Origin: a virus
Virus record (IMG/VR): IMGVR_UViG_3300023184_000205
Coordinates: 1 to 47,612 of that record
Direction: 5' to 3' (one strand)
DNA: 47,612 nt
Below, in pieces: positions 16,353 through 22,796 of the stretch (position 1 is the stretch's first letter; every line of letters begins with the position of its first letter). A program made the position numbers and the translations under genes. The notes beneath the pieces were generated by a model. The model was given only the letters and a program-made list of their open reading frames with translations, searched no databases and had not been told where the DNA came from.

Positions 16353-16370
16353 ACCTAGCGAAAGGATCAA
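16353..16370 (+). promoter_or_regulatory. Start-associated motif, copy 2
   Basis: ACCTAGCGAAAGGATCAA ends 4 nt before the ATG at 16375. AAGGA serves as the ribosome site, but conservation extends upstream to ACCTAG, beyond what ribosome binding requires. It closes an 89-nt gap after the previous gene. Confidence 0.65.
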
Positions 16371-16374
16371 GCTC

Positions 16375-16686
16375 ATGTCAAAACTAGCTCACTATTCAAC
16401 GATTCAAGAGATCGAGGCCGATCACCGGTCGACCGGTGGCCATTTCTTCGATCGATCATCGATGAGATTCTTCCGATCCCGTATCGGGCAGATCGTAATC
16501 GGTGGCCGGTATTTCATTACATCGGAGCAATTCGATCGAGATAATTCTCCCCGGCTTTATACGATCCGGGAATGCCAGAATGGCAAGATTGAAACGGTCG
16601 GAGAATTTCAAGCTTACGCGACCGGGGCCGCTGCTCGAGCCGCTGCCGGTCGTATAGCTCGAGGATCAATCGAGGCCGCAGCATGA
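16375..16686 (+). CDS. Phage hypothetical protein, GGHFF-MRFF-R-YFITSEQFD family
   Basis: This 103-residue protein contains GGHFFDRSSMRFFRSRIG (about residues 21-38), then YFITSEQFD and RLYTIRECQNGKIETVGEFQAY, ending in an Ala-rich helix. I recognise this pattern as a small protein family widespread in phages of many hosts, usually of unknown function. Its stop overlaps the next start (ATGA), implying coupling. Confidence 0.65.
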   Translation: MSKLAHYSTIQEIEADHRSTGGHFFDRSSMRFFRSRIGQIVIGGRYFITSEQFDRDNSPRLYTIRECQNGKIETVGEFQAYATGAAARAAAGRIARGSIEAAA

Positions 16687-16919
16687 GCCGCGATACCGTA
16701 TCGATAGCCGAGGCCGTAACCTTGCCGGTCGGCTCCCGGGATTATGTCGCCGGATGGTATAACTTTCCGGCCTCGAGCGTGTCGATCGTAGCCTCTAACG
16801 GTTACGCTGGGGATCCGGATCATAAGGCCGTAACCCTCGAGCTTGATCTCCGAGCTGCTCGAGGCCTTGTCCGGTTCCTTATCGATGGGATCGCTAAGAT
16901 CGAGGAGGCTCGAGCATGA
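16683..16919 (+). CDS. Hypothetical protein, tandem paralogue A
   Basis: This 78-residue protein has a beta-rich first half and a C-terminal helix. Its ending VTLELDLRAARGLVRFLIDGIAKIEEA closely parallels that of the next gene (ITLELSAGNARMLAGNLLHHAKKIEEA). The pair therefore looks like an old tandem duplication. It is coupled at both ends by 4-nt ATGA overlaps. Confidence 0.6.
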   Translation: MSRDTVSIAEAVTLPVGSRDYVAGWYNFPASSVSIVASNGYAGDPDHKAVTLELDLRAARGLVRFLIDGIAKIEEARA

Positions 16920-17137
16920 GCGGCCAGATCATAACCGGAGAAATTTCGATTATTCCGGTCGGGCTTCACCGGTTCGCCTCCGTTTCGGTTTCGACCGATT
17001 ATCTTCCCGGGTTCATGGTGTTAGGCATGAAAGAGCAAGGGCGAGAGATTACTCTCGAGCTTTCGGCCGGTAATGCTCGCATGCTCGCCGGTAATTTATT
17101 ACATCATGCGAAGAAGATCGAAGAGGCTTGGGTATGA
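16916..17137 (+). CDS. Hypothetical protein, tandem paralogue B
   Basis: This 73-residue protein has beta-strand segments (IITGEISIIPVGLHRFASVSVS) followed by the TLEL-x-AR-helix-KIEEA ending shared with the previous gene. Both starts and stops use ATGA overlaps. Function is unknown. Confidence 0.6.
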   Translation: MSGQIITGEISIIPVGLHRFASVSVSTDYLPGFMVLGMKEQGREITLELSAGNARMLAGNLLHHAKKIEEAWV

Positions 17138-17313
17138 ATGCGGCCCGGAGGATAATTAGCTCGCCGGTATATCGCCGCCGGTGGGCCGGGGTTATTGGTG
17201 GGATCGTGTTATTCGCCGGGATCTGGTGGATCTCCGGCCGGATCTGGTGGATGGGAGATCACTATTGTTTTGGGGATCTCATTAGCTGCTATTTCCCGGA
17301 GGCTAAGCCATGA
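17134..17313 (+). CDS. Small membrane protein (59 residues)
   Basis: It starts MNAARRIISSPVYRRRWAG. The basic N-terminus is followed by a hydrophobic Trp-rich segment (VIGGIVLFAGIWWISGRIWWM), consistent with one membrane span with its N-terminus in the cytoplasm. The ATG at 17134 overlaps the previous stop (ATGA) and is preferred to an upstream TTG. Confidence 0.5.
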   Translation: MNAARRIISSPVYRRRWAGVIGGIVLFAGIWWISGRIWWMGDHYCFGDLISCYFPEAKP

Positions 17314-17486
17314 GCGAGGATCTAGGGAGCTTACGCCTAACCGTAGCGATCTATTATCCGGCCGGATCAATACCTAACGGGGATCTAGCTCGCCGCCTCG
17401 AGGGCCTCGAATGGTGGATATCTACCCGGGAAGAGCTGCCGCCGGGTAAGCTGAAAGTGTTAGATCTAACGCAACTGAAAGATTAG
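17310..17486 (+). CDS. Hypothetical protein (58 residues)
   Basis: It starts MSEDLGSLRLTVAIYYPAG with ATG overlapping the previous TGA. The second half, LARRLEGLEWWISTREELPPG, is a helix followed by a Pro turn. It is the last gene of the first coupled set, and 93 nt follow before the next gene. No family was recognised. Confidence 0.55.
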   Translation: MSEDLGSLRLTVAIYYPAGSIPNGDLARRLEGLEWWISTREELPPGKLKVLDLTQLKD

Positions 17487-17556
17487 ATCGATCGATGATC
17501 TCGAGGGCTCGAGCTTACCAGCTCGAACTTTCGGGGATACCGATCGGTATCAAATA

Positions 17557-17576
17557 ACCTAGAAGATAAGGATCAA
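17557..17576 (+). promoter_or_regulatory. Start-associated motif, copy 3
   Basis: ACCTAGAAGATAAGGATCAA lies immediately before ATTATG (start 17580). It is almost identical to copy 4 (one mismatch in 20). Confidence 0.7.
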
Positions 17577-17579
17577 ATT

Positions 17580-17978
17580 ATGTCTAATTTCACCGATCAA
17601 TTTATGAATGAGGCAGATCGCCGGGGATCCGGCGATGTTGTCCGATCCATGTTAGATAGCGGCATGCTAATGGTGATCGATGTTAGCTCCGGGGATACTC
17701 TCGGAGATCAAGCTAAGGCCATCCCGGCCGGGCCTCGATCTATCGGGGAGATAGCCCGGGATATTATGGCCTCGCCATGGTATCGATCTAACGCCTCGAT
17801 CTATGCTCGAGATTATATTCAAGCGATGAGATATCTAACCGGGATCGAGGATAGTTACGGCCTCGATTCTGCCTATAGTGTGATCAATTATGCGTTAGCT
17901 AATATGACTACTTTCCGGGGAGATCTCGCTCGATCCGTAAAACTTGAATTGAAAGCTCACTTGAAAGCGGGTAAGTAA
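17580..17978 (+). CDS. Conserved phage hypothetical protein (132 residues)
   Basis: The central and C-terminal parts (YIQAMRYLTGIEDSYGLDSAYSVINYALANMTTFRGDLARSVKLELK) match a pattern I recognise as a widely distributed small phage protein: an alpha-helical domain with D-x-Y-G-x-D-x-A, L-A-N-x-x-T-x-R-G and AR-x-x-K-x-ELK. Its biochemical role is unknown. It starts after the strong motif copy 3. Confidence 0.65.
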   Translation: MSNFTDQFMNEADRRGSGDVVRSMLDSGMLMVIDVSSGDTLGDQAKAIPAGPRSIGEIARDIMASPWYRSNASIYARDYIQAMRYLTGIEDSYGLDSAYSVINYALANMTTFRGDLARSVKLELKAHLKAGK

Positions 17979-17980
17979 TT

Positions 17981-18256
17981 ATGGGCCGTAATCTTGCCGT
18001 AGATCTGGCGGCTAACCCGGATCTAACCCTCGAGAGATCACTCTCGTATCATCTCACCGGTAATCACTATCCGCCGGTACCCCTATCGATGGTCGATCCA
18101 TGTATCGCAGCGATCAACGCAGCTAAGGCCCGAGAGTGGAGCAAGCTCATCGATCTACCGGCCGGGATAAAGTGGCGAGGCAAGGATCAAGCTCCGGTAT
18201 CTGCCCTAATCGAGGGCCATCACTTGCAATGCTTCATCGAGCCGGAGGAGGATTAG
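17981..18256 (+). CDS. Hypothetical protein (91 residues)
   Basis: It starts MGRNLAVDLAANPDLTLE 2 nt after the previous stop. It is a mixed alpha/beta protein with an acidic C-terminus (CFIEPEED). No motif was recognised. Base use is island-type, and position and strand support a real gene. Confidence 0.55.
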   Translation: MGRNLAVDLAANPDLTLERSLSYHLTGNHYPPVPLSMVDPCIAAINAAKAREWSKLIDLPAGIKWRGKDQAPVSALIEGHHLQCFIEPEED

Positions 18257-18259
18257 ATC

Positions 18260-18454
18260 ATGTCTAAGTCTAAGTCTATTCCTAAGCCTCTCTCTATTCC
18301 CGGTTACGATTTCCGTACCGCATTAGCTAAGATCTGCCCGGATTATGCGATCGATAAGGATAATTTCGGCCAGATTATTATCTACACCGACATGATGGAA
18401 GATAGCAACGATAACTATATTCCATGGGTTAGCGAAGAAGAAGAGCCGGTCTAA
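18260..18454 (+). CDS. Hypothetical acidic protein (64 residues)
   Basis: The Lys/Ser/Pro N-terminus (MSKSKSIPKPLSIPGYDF) is followed by a short domain ending NYIPWVSEEEEPV. GAGGAGG precedes the ATG. Function is unknown; it could be a small regulator or inhibitor of a host process, with no direct evidence. Confidence 0.5.
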   Translation: MSKSKSIPKPLSIPGYDFRTALAKICPDYAIDKDNFGQIIIYTDMMEDSNDNYIPWVSEEEEPV

Positions 18455-18463
18455 CCATAGTGG

Positions 18464-18488
18464 GGCCCGGGGCATTAGCTCCCGGGCC
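18464..18488 (+). terminator. Strong GC hairpin GGCCCGGG/CCCGGGCC
   Basis: An eight-bp perfect stem (18464-18471 with 18481-18488) has a 9-nt loop. Only TT follows, so termination would be weak. It may separate two transcription or translation blocks before the fourth start-associated motif. Confidence 0.4.
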
Positions 18489-18520
18489 TTGCCATGGTGA
18501 GATCGCCTCGCCTATGCAAC

Positions 18521-18540
18521 ACCTAGATGATAAGGATCAA
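18521..18540 (+). promoter_or_regulatory. Start-associated motif, copy 4
   Basis: ACCTAGATGATAAGGATCAA lies 3 nt before the ATG at 18544. This fixes the start of the GP88-like gene at this ATG rather than at an in-frame ATG 84 nt upstream. Confidence 0.7.
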
Positions 18541-18543
18541 TCT

Positions 18544-19359
18544 ATGCGTAGTCTAATCAATATAAGGGAGAGGGATCCGCTGCCGGATCCCGGTATTATT
18601 TCCGGCCTCGATGTAGCTAAGGCTCGGAGGATAGCGGCGGATAGTTTCGCTGCCTATGGCATGAATGTACCCGGTTATATTATCCGATCGGATTCTAATC
18701 GTAAGCTATCTCTCGATGTACCCGGATATAGTGGGATCGCCGGGCTAACCCTAACGCCGGCCACCTATGGCCCGGCCACTACTTGCAAATTCTTCACCCA
18801 TTGCAAGGATCTATGCGTACTTACGCATGGCCGGGGAGCTTTCGAGAGTGTGATCCGGGCTAGATCTGCCCGGGTATCGATGCTCATGGATCAACCGGAG
18901 GCCGCAGCGGTTCTATTAGCTCATGATATCGATCGATACTCTCGAGCATTCGATAAGTGGGGTTTACGCATGAATGTAGCCTCCGATCTAGCATGGGAGA
19001 TAGTTGCGCCATGGATGATAGCTCGAGCGGTTACCGGAGGGGCTTCCGTATACGATTACTCTAAGCGATGGGATCGAGATCCGGATCCGGCTCCCGGTTA
19101 CCGGCTCACTTTGTCTGCTGCTGGGCATTCGATCGAGGAGATCGGAGCTAAGGTATCAACCGGAGCTAATGTAGCGATCGTATTACCTATCGATAAGGGA
19201 TCTCCGGTACCGGATCTATGGCATGGGATTTCGGTTATCGATGGAGATCTACACGATCTCCGGGCCTTAGATCCTCGAGGGGTTATCGTAGCCTTGCGAG
19301 CTAAGGGTAAGGCCATCCATTCGGTAGGATCTAAGCTCATATATTCGGTGGCATCATGA
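18544..19359 (+). CDS. Mycobacteriophage GP88-like protein
   Basis: About 271 residues from MRSLINIRER. The core resembles the phage GP88-type family: a short beta motif (KLSLDVPGYSGIAGLTLTPAT), a Cys cluster (C81, C87, C91 in TTCKFFTHCKDLCVLTHGRG), then VIRARSARVSMLMDQPEAAAVLLAHDI. The Cys residues may bind metal or an Fe-S cluster; such proteins are common in actinophages and function is not established. A second domain (about 175-271) continues with mixed strands and helices. Its stop overlaps the start of a tiny zinc-ribbon gene. Base composition is island-type. Confidence 0.6.
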   Translation: MRSLINIRERDPLPDPGIISGLDVAKARRIAADSFAAYGMNVPGYIIRSDSNRKLSLDVPGYSGIAGLTLTPATYGPATTCKFFTHCKDLCVLTHGRGAFESVIRARSARVSMLMDQPEAAAVLLAHDIDRYSRAFDKWGLRMNVASDLAWEIVAPWMIARAVTGGASVYDYSKRWDRDPDPAPGYRLTLSAAGHSIEEIGAKVSTGANVAIVLPIDKGSPVPDLWHGISVIDGDLHDLRALDPRGVIVALRAKGKAIHSVGSKLIYSVAS

Positions 19360-19508
19360 CTTATGGATGCGGAGCCTATACATGCATTACTTGCTATCCT
19401 TACACTTACCGCTGTGAATGCGGCAAGGATTACCCTAAGCCGATACCTAATGGCGAGAAGATCCCAGAATGCTCGGAGTGCGGAGCTATCTCGGAGATGA
19501 TCGCATGA
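19356..19508 (+). CDS. Zinc-ribbon mini-protein (50 residues)
   Basis: It starts MTYGCGAYTCITCYPYTYRCECGKDYPKP. Eight Cys occur in CxxC-type pairs (ITC/CEC and CSEC), the layout of a zinc ribbon. It starts with ATG overlapping the previous TGA and ends overlapping the next start. It probably binds nucleic acid or protein; function is unknown. Confidence 0.6.
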   Translation: MTYGCGAYTCITCYPYTYRCECGKDYPKPIPNGEKIPECSECGAISEMIA

Positions 19509-19630
19509 TCGGATTTGGATTATTCTTGCTGACATTCTTTACACTACCCTTGGGAATTACTGAGGGTCAACCGTTACTAGTGCTGATCCCGGCCTTAGCT
19601 TGGATAGCCGCGATCATATTTGGAGGATAA
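19505..19630 (+). CDS. Small membrane protein (41 residues)
   Basis: It starts MIGFGLFLLTFFTLPLG with two hydrophobic stretches (2-17 and about 23-39) separated by TEGQP. It overlaps the previous gene by ATGA. Its 3' end contains GGAGGA, which serves as ribosome site for the following hydrolase. Being next to a cell-wall enzyme, it could be holin-like, but a separate holin candidate lies at 27287. Confidence 0.5.
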   Translation: MIGFGLFLLTFFTLPLGITEGQPLLVLIPALAWIAAIIFGG

Positions 19631-20035
19631 TTGTTACCTCGATTTATTCTAGGAGCCGGAGCCTTGGGGTTAGCGATCATGCTAACCCCGGGCCAACCGG
19701 TCACCGTACCCATTCAGACTATCGTCACGCCATATCACCCGGTATTTATACCGGACATTGAGATTACTGATCTTCCATTGGCTTGGCAAAAACTTGCCAC
19801 TTGTGAGTCCGGTCAAAGACACAATGCCGTCAGCGGCAAACGCGGTCAGTTCCAAGGGTATTTTCAGATTGAATACCCTCGGACATGGAAAGCGCATGGT
19901 GGTGACAGCGGCATACAACCTAAAGATGCGACCTTGAAAGATCAGTTCGATGTAGCTTTGCACATATATGTGGATCGTGGTTACAAACCTTGGCCATATT
20001 GTGGTAAGTTTCTCAAGGCATACTACGGGAAGTAA
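19631..20035 (+). CDS. Rpf/transglycosylase-like peptidoglycan hydrolase
   Basis: 134 residues with a TTG start right after the previous stop and GGAGGA 3 nt before it. The N-terminal hydrophobic segment (FILGAGALGLAIML) is probably a signal or anchor. The C-terminal domain has the Rpf signature: W-x-K-L-A-T-C58-E59-S-G, Q-G-Y-F-Q-I, T-W, and PWPYC124. E59 would be the catalytic acid, and C58/C124 the usual disulfide. These lysozyme-like enzymes cleave peptidoglycan glycan strands and are typical of Actinobacteria. It may act in DNA entry or lysis, and is distinct from the CHAP endolysin. Confidence 0.8.
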   Translation: MLPRFILGAGALGLAIMLTPGQPVTVPIQTIVTPYHPVFIPDIEITDLPLAWQKLATCESGQRHNAVSGKRGQFQGYFQIEYPRTWKAHGGDSGIQPKDATLKDQFDVALHIYVDRGYKPWPYCGKFLKAYYGK

Positions 20036-20082
20036 TGCTAAGATAAATGTAGTGGACTTGATCCTCCACTCTAGGTGCTAAG

Positions 20083-20107
20083 GCCCTCCTTCGGGAGGGC
20101 TTTAGTT
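20083..20107 (+). terminator. Intrinsic terminator of the plus-strand cluster
   Basis: GCCCTCC (20083-20089), loop TTCG, GGAGGGC (20094-20100), then TTTAGTTTT. This is a textbook stem-loop with T-tract, between the converging Rpf-like and FmdB-like genes. Confidence 0.85.
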
Positions 20108-20290
20108 TTATCCCCTTGGATTCTCTACTGAGTAGAAGCCGGTGGCTTTGAATACTGTAGGTGTAGCATTCCATACCCTGTTCATCTGCTGACCACAGTC
20201 ACACATGGGTAGTATCTCATCGGATGTTATAGATCTTTCAACGATGTAACTTACTTGGCATACTGGGCATTTGTATTCGTATGTAGCCAT
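20108..20290 (-). CDS. FmdB-like zinc-ribbon protein
   Basis: 60 residues: ATYEYKCPVCQVSYIVERSI...MCDCGQQMNRVWNATPTVFKATGFYSVE. Two Cys pairs (CPVC and CDC) and the TPTVFKATGFY ending are characteristic of the FmdB putative-regulator family. Its ATG overlaps the previous stop (TAATG). It is the last gene of the leftward replication operon. Function is unproven. Confidence 0.8.
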   Translation of the reverse strand: MATYEYKCPVCQVSYIVERSITSDEILPMCDCGQQMNRVWNATPTVFKATGFYSVENPRG

Positions 20291-20766
20291 TAGTTTATGT
20301 AACTCCCTCTGAACTTGCGTAATGCTTCCTCTGGTACACAGTAAAGCTCTGGCCTACGCCAGTCTGGTTTATCTAAGAACTCTGGTTTCTTAGCATCACC
20401 ACCCATAATCCAACCGATGAGTTCATAGTCAGGCATACCACCCTTGACCAATACAAACTTCACATCATCACCGGCTTCAGGTCTGATAAGTAACCTGCCA
20501 TTCTGGTGCTTGGTAAACTTCACATCTATGTTCGGCTTTATATCTACACCATTCTCACCAAAGTTTGCACCCCAATAAAGGCCAAGATATTTAGCTACTG
20601 CGATCTCACTACCGCATCCGTCTATATCAAAAAGTATTCGCTCCCAAGGATTCATATCCTTGAGGCCATGCATCTGTGCGTTCTTCATGGTAGATACATA
20701 TCGTTCAATCGCTGTGTTCGCTGCAAGTACCACCTCGTAGCGTTCTAGCGTTATCTTTAACCCCAA
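20290..20766 (-). CDS. PD-(D/E)XK-like hypothetical protein
   Basis: 158 residues with a TTG start overlapping the previous gene by 10 nt. The core GCGSEIAVAKYLGLYW, then D-I-K-P-N-IDVKFTKHQNGRLLIRP, suggests an E...D...DxK nuclease-like fold common in phages. Catalytic residues would be the Glu of GSE, Asp and Lys of DVK. Enzyme activity is inferred only from this pattern. Confidence 0.5.
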   Translation of the reverse strand: MGLKITLERYEVVLAANTAIERYVSTMKNAQMHGLKDMNPWERILFDIDGCGSEIAVAKYLGLYWGANFGENGVDIKPNIDVKFTKHQNGRLLIRPEAGDDVKFVLVKGGMPDYELIGWIMGGDAKKPEFLDKPDWRRPELYCVPEEALRKFRGSYIN

Positions 20767-21392
20767 GGCGTGGGCCCACCTAGATGGTCAATCATTTTGC
20801 GTAAAGCCTTTTGAATCTTTCTATCAACTGTAGAGTCTGAGTACCCCATCTCTGCTGCTATATCCGAGAGGATCATTGGAGATGCACCGTATCTATTGGT
20901 GAGTATAAGTTGCTGTTCATCGTCTAGTAATTCAAATGCAGATCGTATGTCTATGACCATGGCTAATACATTGCCACCTTCACTAGGAACCGGTGGTTTG
21001 CGAGGAGATCCATCATCGACTCGATCAATAAGGACTGCGCCTTGCGATTCAAACTGCAACGCTACCGGTAGTAGTGATGCCAAAGTTATGGTGTCGTAGA
21101 AAAACTCATCACCTGTTGAGTAGCCAAGCTTTGATGCTTTCTCTTTGCGAGAATACTTTTCTATATGTCTACGAAATCTTGCCATCAATCTGCGAGCAAC
21201 CCACTTAGTTTCTTCTTTGCTCACCGTATATGATTCATCGAGTGCTTCAACTAACTTGGGTCGCTGTACTATGTACATTCTCAGCTCTTGTTCAAGGTCG
21301 TTGCGTTCCACATAATTATGAAACCTACGATGAATAAATGCGGAGGTGATCTTTATGAGATCCTCGACATGATCGTTAGCCCGTTCGGTCAT
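20757..21392 (-). CDS. Sigma-70-like transcription factor
   Basis: 211 residues. The N-terminal part (LIKITSAFIHRRFHNYVERNDLEQELRMYI) resembles sigma region 2. The C-terminal part (DEQQLILTNRYGASPMILSDIAAEMGYSDSTVDRKIQKALRKM) is a clear region-4 helix-turn-helix. It could redirect host RNA polymerase to phage genes (inference). It starts with ATGA overlap after the small membrane peptide and overlaps the following TTG start. Confidence 0.7.
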   Translation of the reverse strand: MTERANDHVEDLIKITSAFIHRRFHNYVERNDLEQELRMYIVQRPKLVEALDESYTVSKEETKWVARRLMARFRRHIEKYSRKEKASKLGYSTGDEFFYDTITLASLLPVALQFESQGAVLIDRVDDGSPRKPPVPSEGGNVLAMVIDIRSAFELLDDEQQLILTNRYGASPMILSDIAAEMGYSDSTVDRKIQKALRKMIDHLGGPTPWG

Positions 21393-21493
21393 TCTTCTTC
21401 TAGCTCTATGAGTGCATCCATAACAAATTTAGCAACGAATACCACCAATGTAATTACAACAAGTGGTGTCAAAAAAAATATGATCTTCTTCAT
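21389..21493 (-). CDS. Single-span membrane peptide (34 residues)
   Basis: It reads MKKIIFFLTPLVVITLVVFVAKFV and then an acidic tail. It has ATGA overlaps at both ends (with the DUF1599-like gene and the sigma-like gene), strong support for translation. The hydrophobic stretch 4-23 is one membrane helix. Function is unknown. Confidence 0.65.
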   Translation of the reverse strand: MKKIIFFLTPLVVITLVVFVAKFVMDALIELEEE

Positions 21494-21945
21494 GGCTGCT
21501 TATTCTCCGGCCATGTGCCACGAGTAACCATCATGGCAATGATGCAATAGTTCGCTAGATCTTTGAAGGAATCCTCAATGGATTCATGCTCTGGATCATG
21601 CCCAGATGCCAACAGATTCTTTAGCCGCTCGAACTTATCACCCATGCGTACCATTAGGCCGTTGATGGGGCCACCGAAGGCGTTGTTGATGTTACCGGGG
21701 CCGTAGTCACGCTGCTTACTAATGAGTAAGTTGCCAAGCTCATCGATAATATCCCATGAGTCAGCAACGAACTGATTCATTGCCGGGTCTGCGGCAGTTG
21801 AACTACTATCTCGAGGGCCAAAGGTTGACTTGGGTTTGGCTTTAGGCTTAGAACTTTTAGGCCTAGCCCCTCCAACAATTCTTTCAAACTCTGCATCGTC
21901 ATTGGATCTACGGATTCCATCCTCATACTCGCTCATCGATTCCAA
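21490..21945 (-). CDS. DUF1599/Nmad1-like protein
   Basis: Up to 151 residues; a second Met at residue 4 (21936) is an equally likely start. After a basic Pro/Lys linker (about 25-45), the domain reads SKQRDYGPGNI, GLMVRMGDKFERLKNLL, ESIEDSFKDLANYCIIAMM. This matches the all-alpha MazG-like 'nucleotide modification associated domain 1' pattern. Relatives sit next to DNA-base modification genes, but no modification enzyme is evident here. A house-cleaning nucleotide hydrolase is an alternative. Confidence 0.7.
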   Translation of the reverse strand: MESMSEYEDGIRRSNDDAEFERIVGGARPKSSKPKAKPKSTFGPRDSSSTAADPAMNQFVADSWDIIDELGNLLISKQRDYGPGNINNAFGGPINGLMVRMGDKFERLKNLLASGHDPEHESIEDSFKDLANYCIIAMMVTRGTWPENKQP

Positions 21946-22573
21946 GCCTCCTTCGTAATCCTTCTAAACCCTCATCTAATACTATAGAGTTTACATCACT
22001 TCCAAGAGGAAGTGCTATCAACTCAGCGTGTTCGACTTCTTGTAATACTTTCTCTGCAAGTTCCATTCCCGGATTAGAACCGTCTTTCTTGTCGTCATTG
22101 TCTGCAAGAACAACGACTCTTCGGTAACCACCGAATAGCCTGTTAAAGTGTGGCTTCCAAGCTTTGACCCCTGCTACTCCAACTGCTGGTAACAACTGAC
22201 TTGCAATGACTGCATCCAGTTCTCCCTCACAAATTGCAACAATGTCACTAGGTCTCTGTAGATCTATAGCGTTAAATAACCTTGCAGGTTGATGCATTGG
22301 TGCCATGTATCTTGGCCCCGGAGAATCATCTACCCTGCGAAACTTAAACCCTGCTACCCCATTGACCACTCGGTATGGGATAGCAAGCCATCCAATAAAT
22401 TGGGAATGGCTGGGATCACAGTCGACTGGTACGGTTCCGAGCAGATGCTCGCTTGCCAGTTCTTGACTGAAGCCCCGGCCTTTTAGATAAGATACCGTCT
22501 CCTCGTTTATTTTTTTGTGATAGTTCAATGCCAGATCGTTTAGCAATGTCAACCGCTCTATCGAAAGCAACAC
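21923..22573 (-). CDS. DNA primase, TOPRIM part (frame 2)
   Basis: The ORF is 216 residues, but the first 19 are probably an out-of-frame shadow of the CHC2 gene. From KKINEETVSYLKGRGFS onward it is primase-like, with TOPRIM residues E116-G-E118 (ICEGELDA) and D158-N-D160 (VLADNDD). The CHC2 zinc-finger part lies in the overlapping frame 22416..22796. The two frames would join as one protein of about 290 residues if one A of the A7 run at 22510-22516 were skipped. Primase makes RNA primers for lagging-strand synthesis, with the nearby RecA-fold ATPase as probable partner. Confidence 0.75.
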   Translation of the reverse strand: MLLSIERLTLLNDLALNYHKKINEETVSYLKGRGFSQELASEHLLGTVPVDCDPSHSQFIGWLAIPYRVVNGVAGFKFRRVDDSPGPRYMAPMHQPARLFNAIDLQRPSDIVAICEGELDAVIASQLLPAVGVAGVKAWKPHFNRLFGGYRRVVVLADNDDKKDGSNPGMELAEKVLQEVEHAELIALPLGSDVNSIVLDEGLEGLRRRLGIDERV

Positions 22574-22796
22574 GAAAGTCCACCCCTTCTTTCCACATTA
22601 GTAATGAGTATGCATCTCCACCTATGCCACAGGTATGGCAGAAGTAAAGCCCTGCCTTCTCTCCATCTGTACTCATTACAGCAGATCGATGAGAATCCTG
22701 ATGAAAGCAGCATCTAACTGGCTTTGAATAGCCTTCTCTTACTTCTCCTCCGTAGTGTTCGACTACAGCTTTAAGAAGTTCAGCATCGGCAGCCAT
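22416..22796 (-). CDS. DNA primase, CHC2 zinc-finger part (frame 1)
   Basis: 126 residues. Zinc ligands are C30, H32 (RCCFHQDSH), C53 and C56 (YFCHTCGIGGD), followed by AYSLLMWKEGVDFRVAFDRAVDIAK, the classic CHC2 layout. Beyond about residue 95 the translation (RGDGILSKRPGLQSRTGKRAS) looks like out-of-frame sequence. The A7 run there marks the switch to the TOPRIM frame. It may be a sequencing indel, a genuine split, or expression by +1 frameshifting or transcriptional slippage. Confidence 0.75.
   Translation of the reverse strand: MAADAELLKAVVEHYGGEVREGYSKPVRCCFHQDSHRSAVMSTDGEKAGLYFCHTCGIGGDAYSLLMWKEGVDFRVAFDRAVDIAKRSGIELSQKNKRGDGILSKRPGLQSRTGKRASARNRTSRL

Noticed and set aside
19098-19535. 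145-residue minus-strand ORF opposite the GP88-like gene
   Set aside because: It is antisense to two well supported plus-strand genes with ATGA coupling, and its translation has no family pattern.
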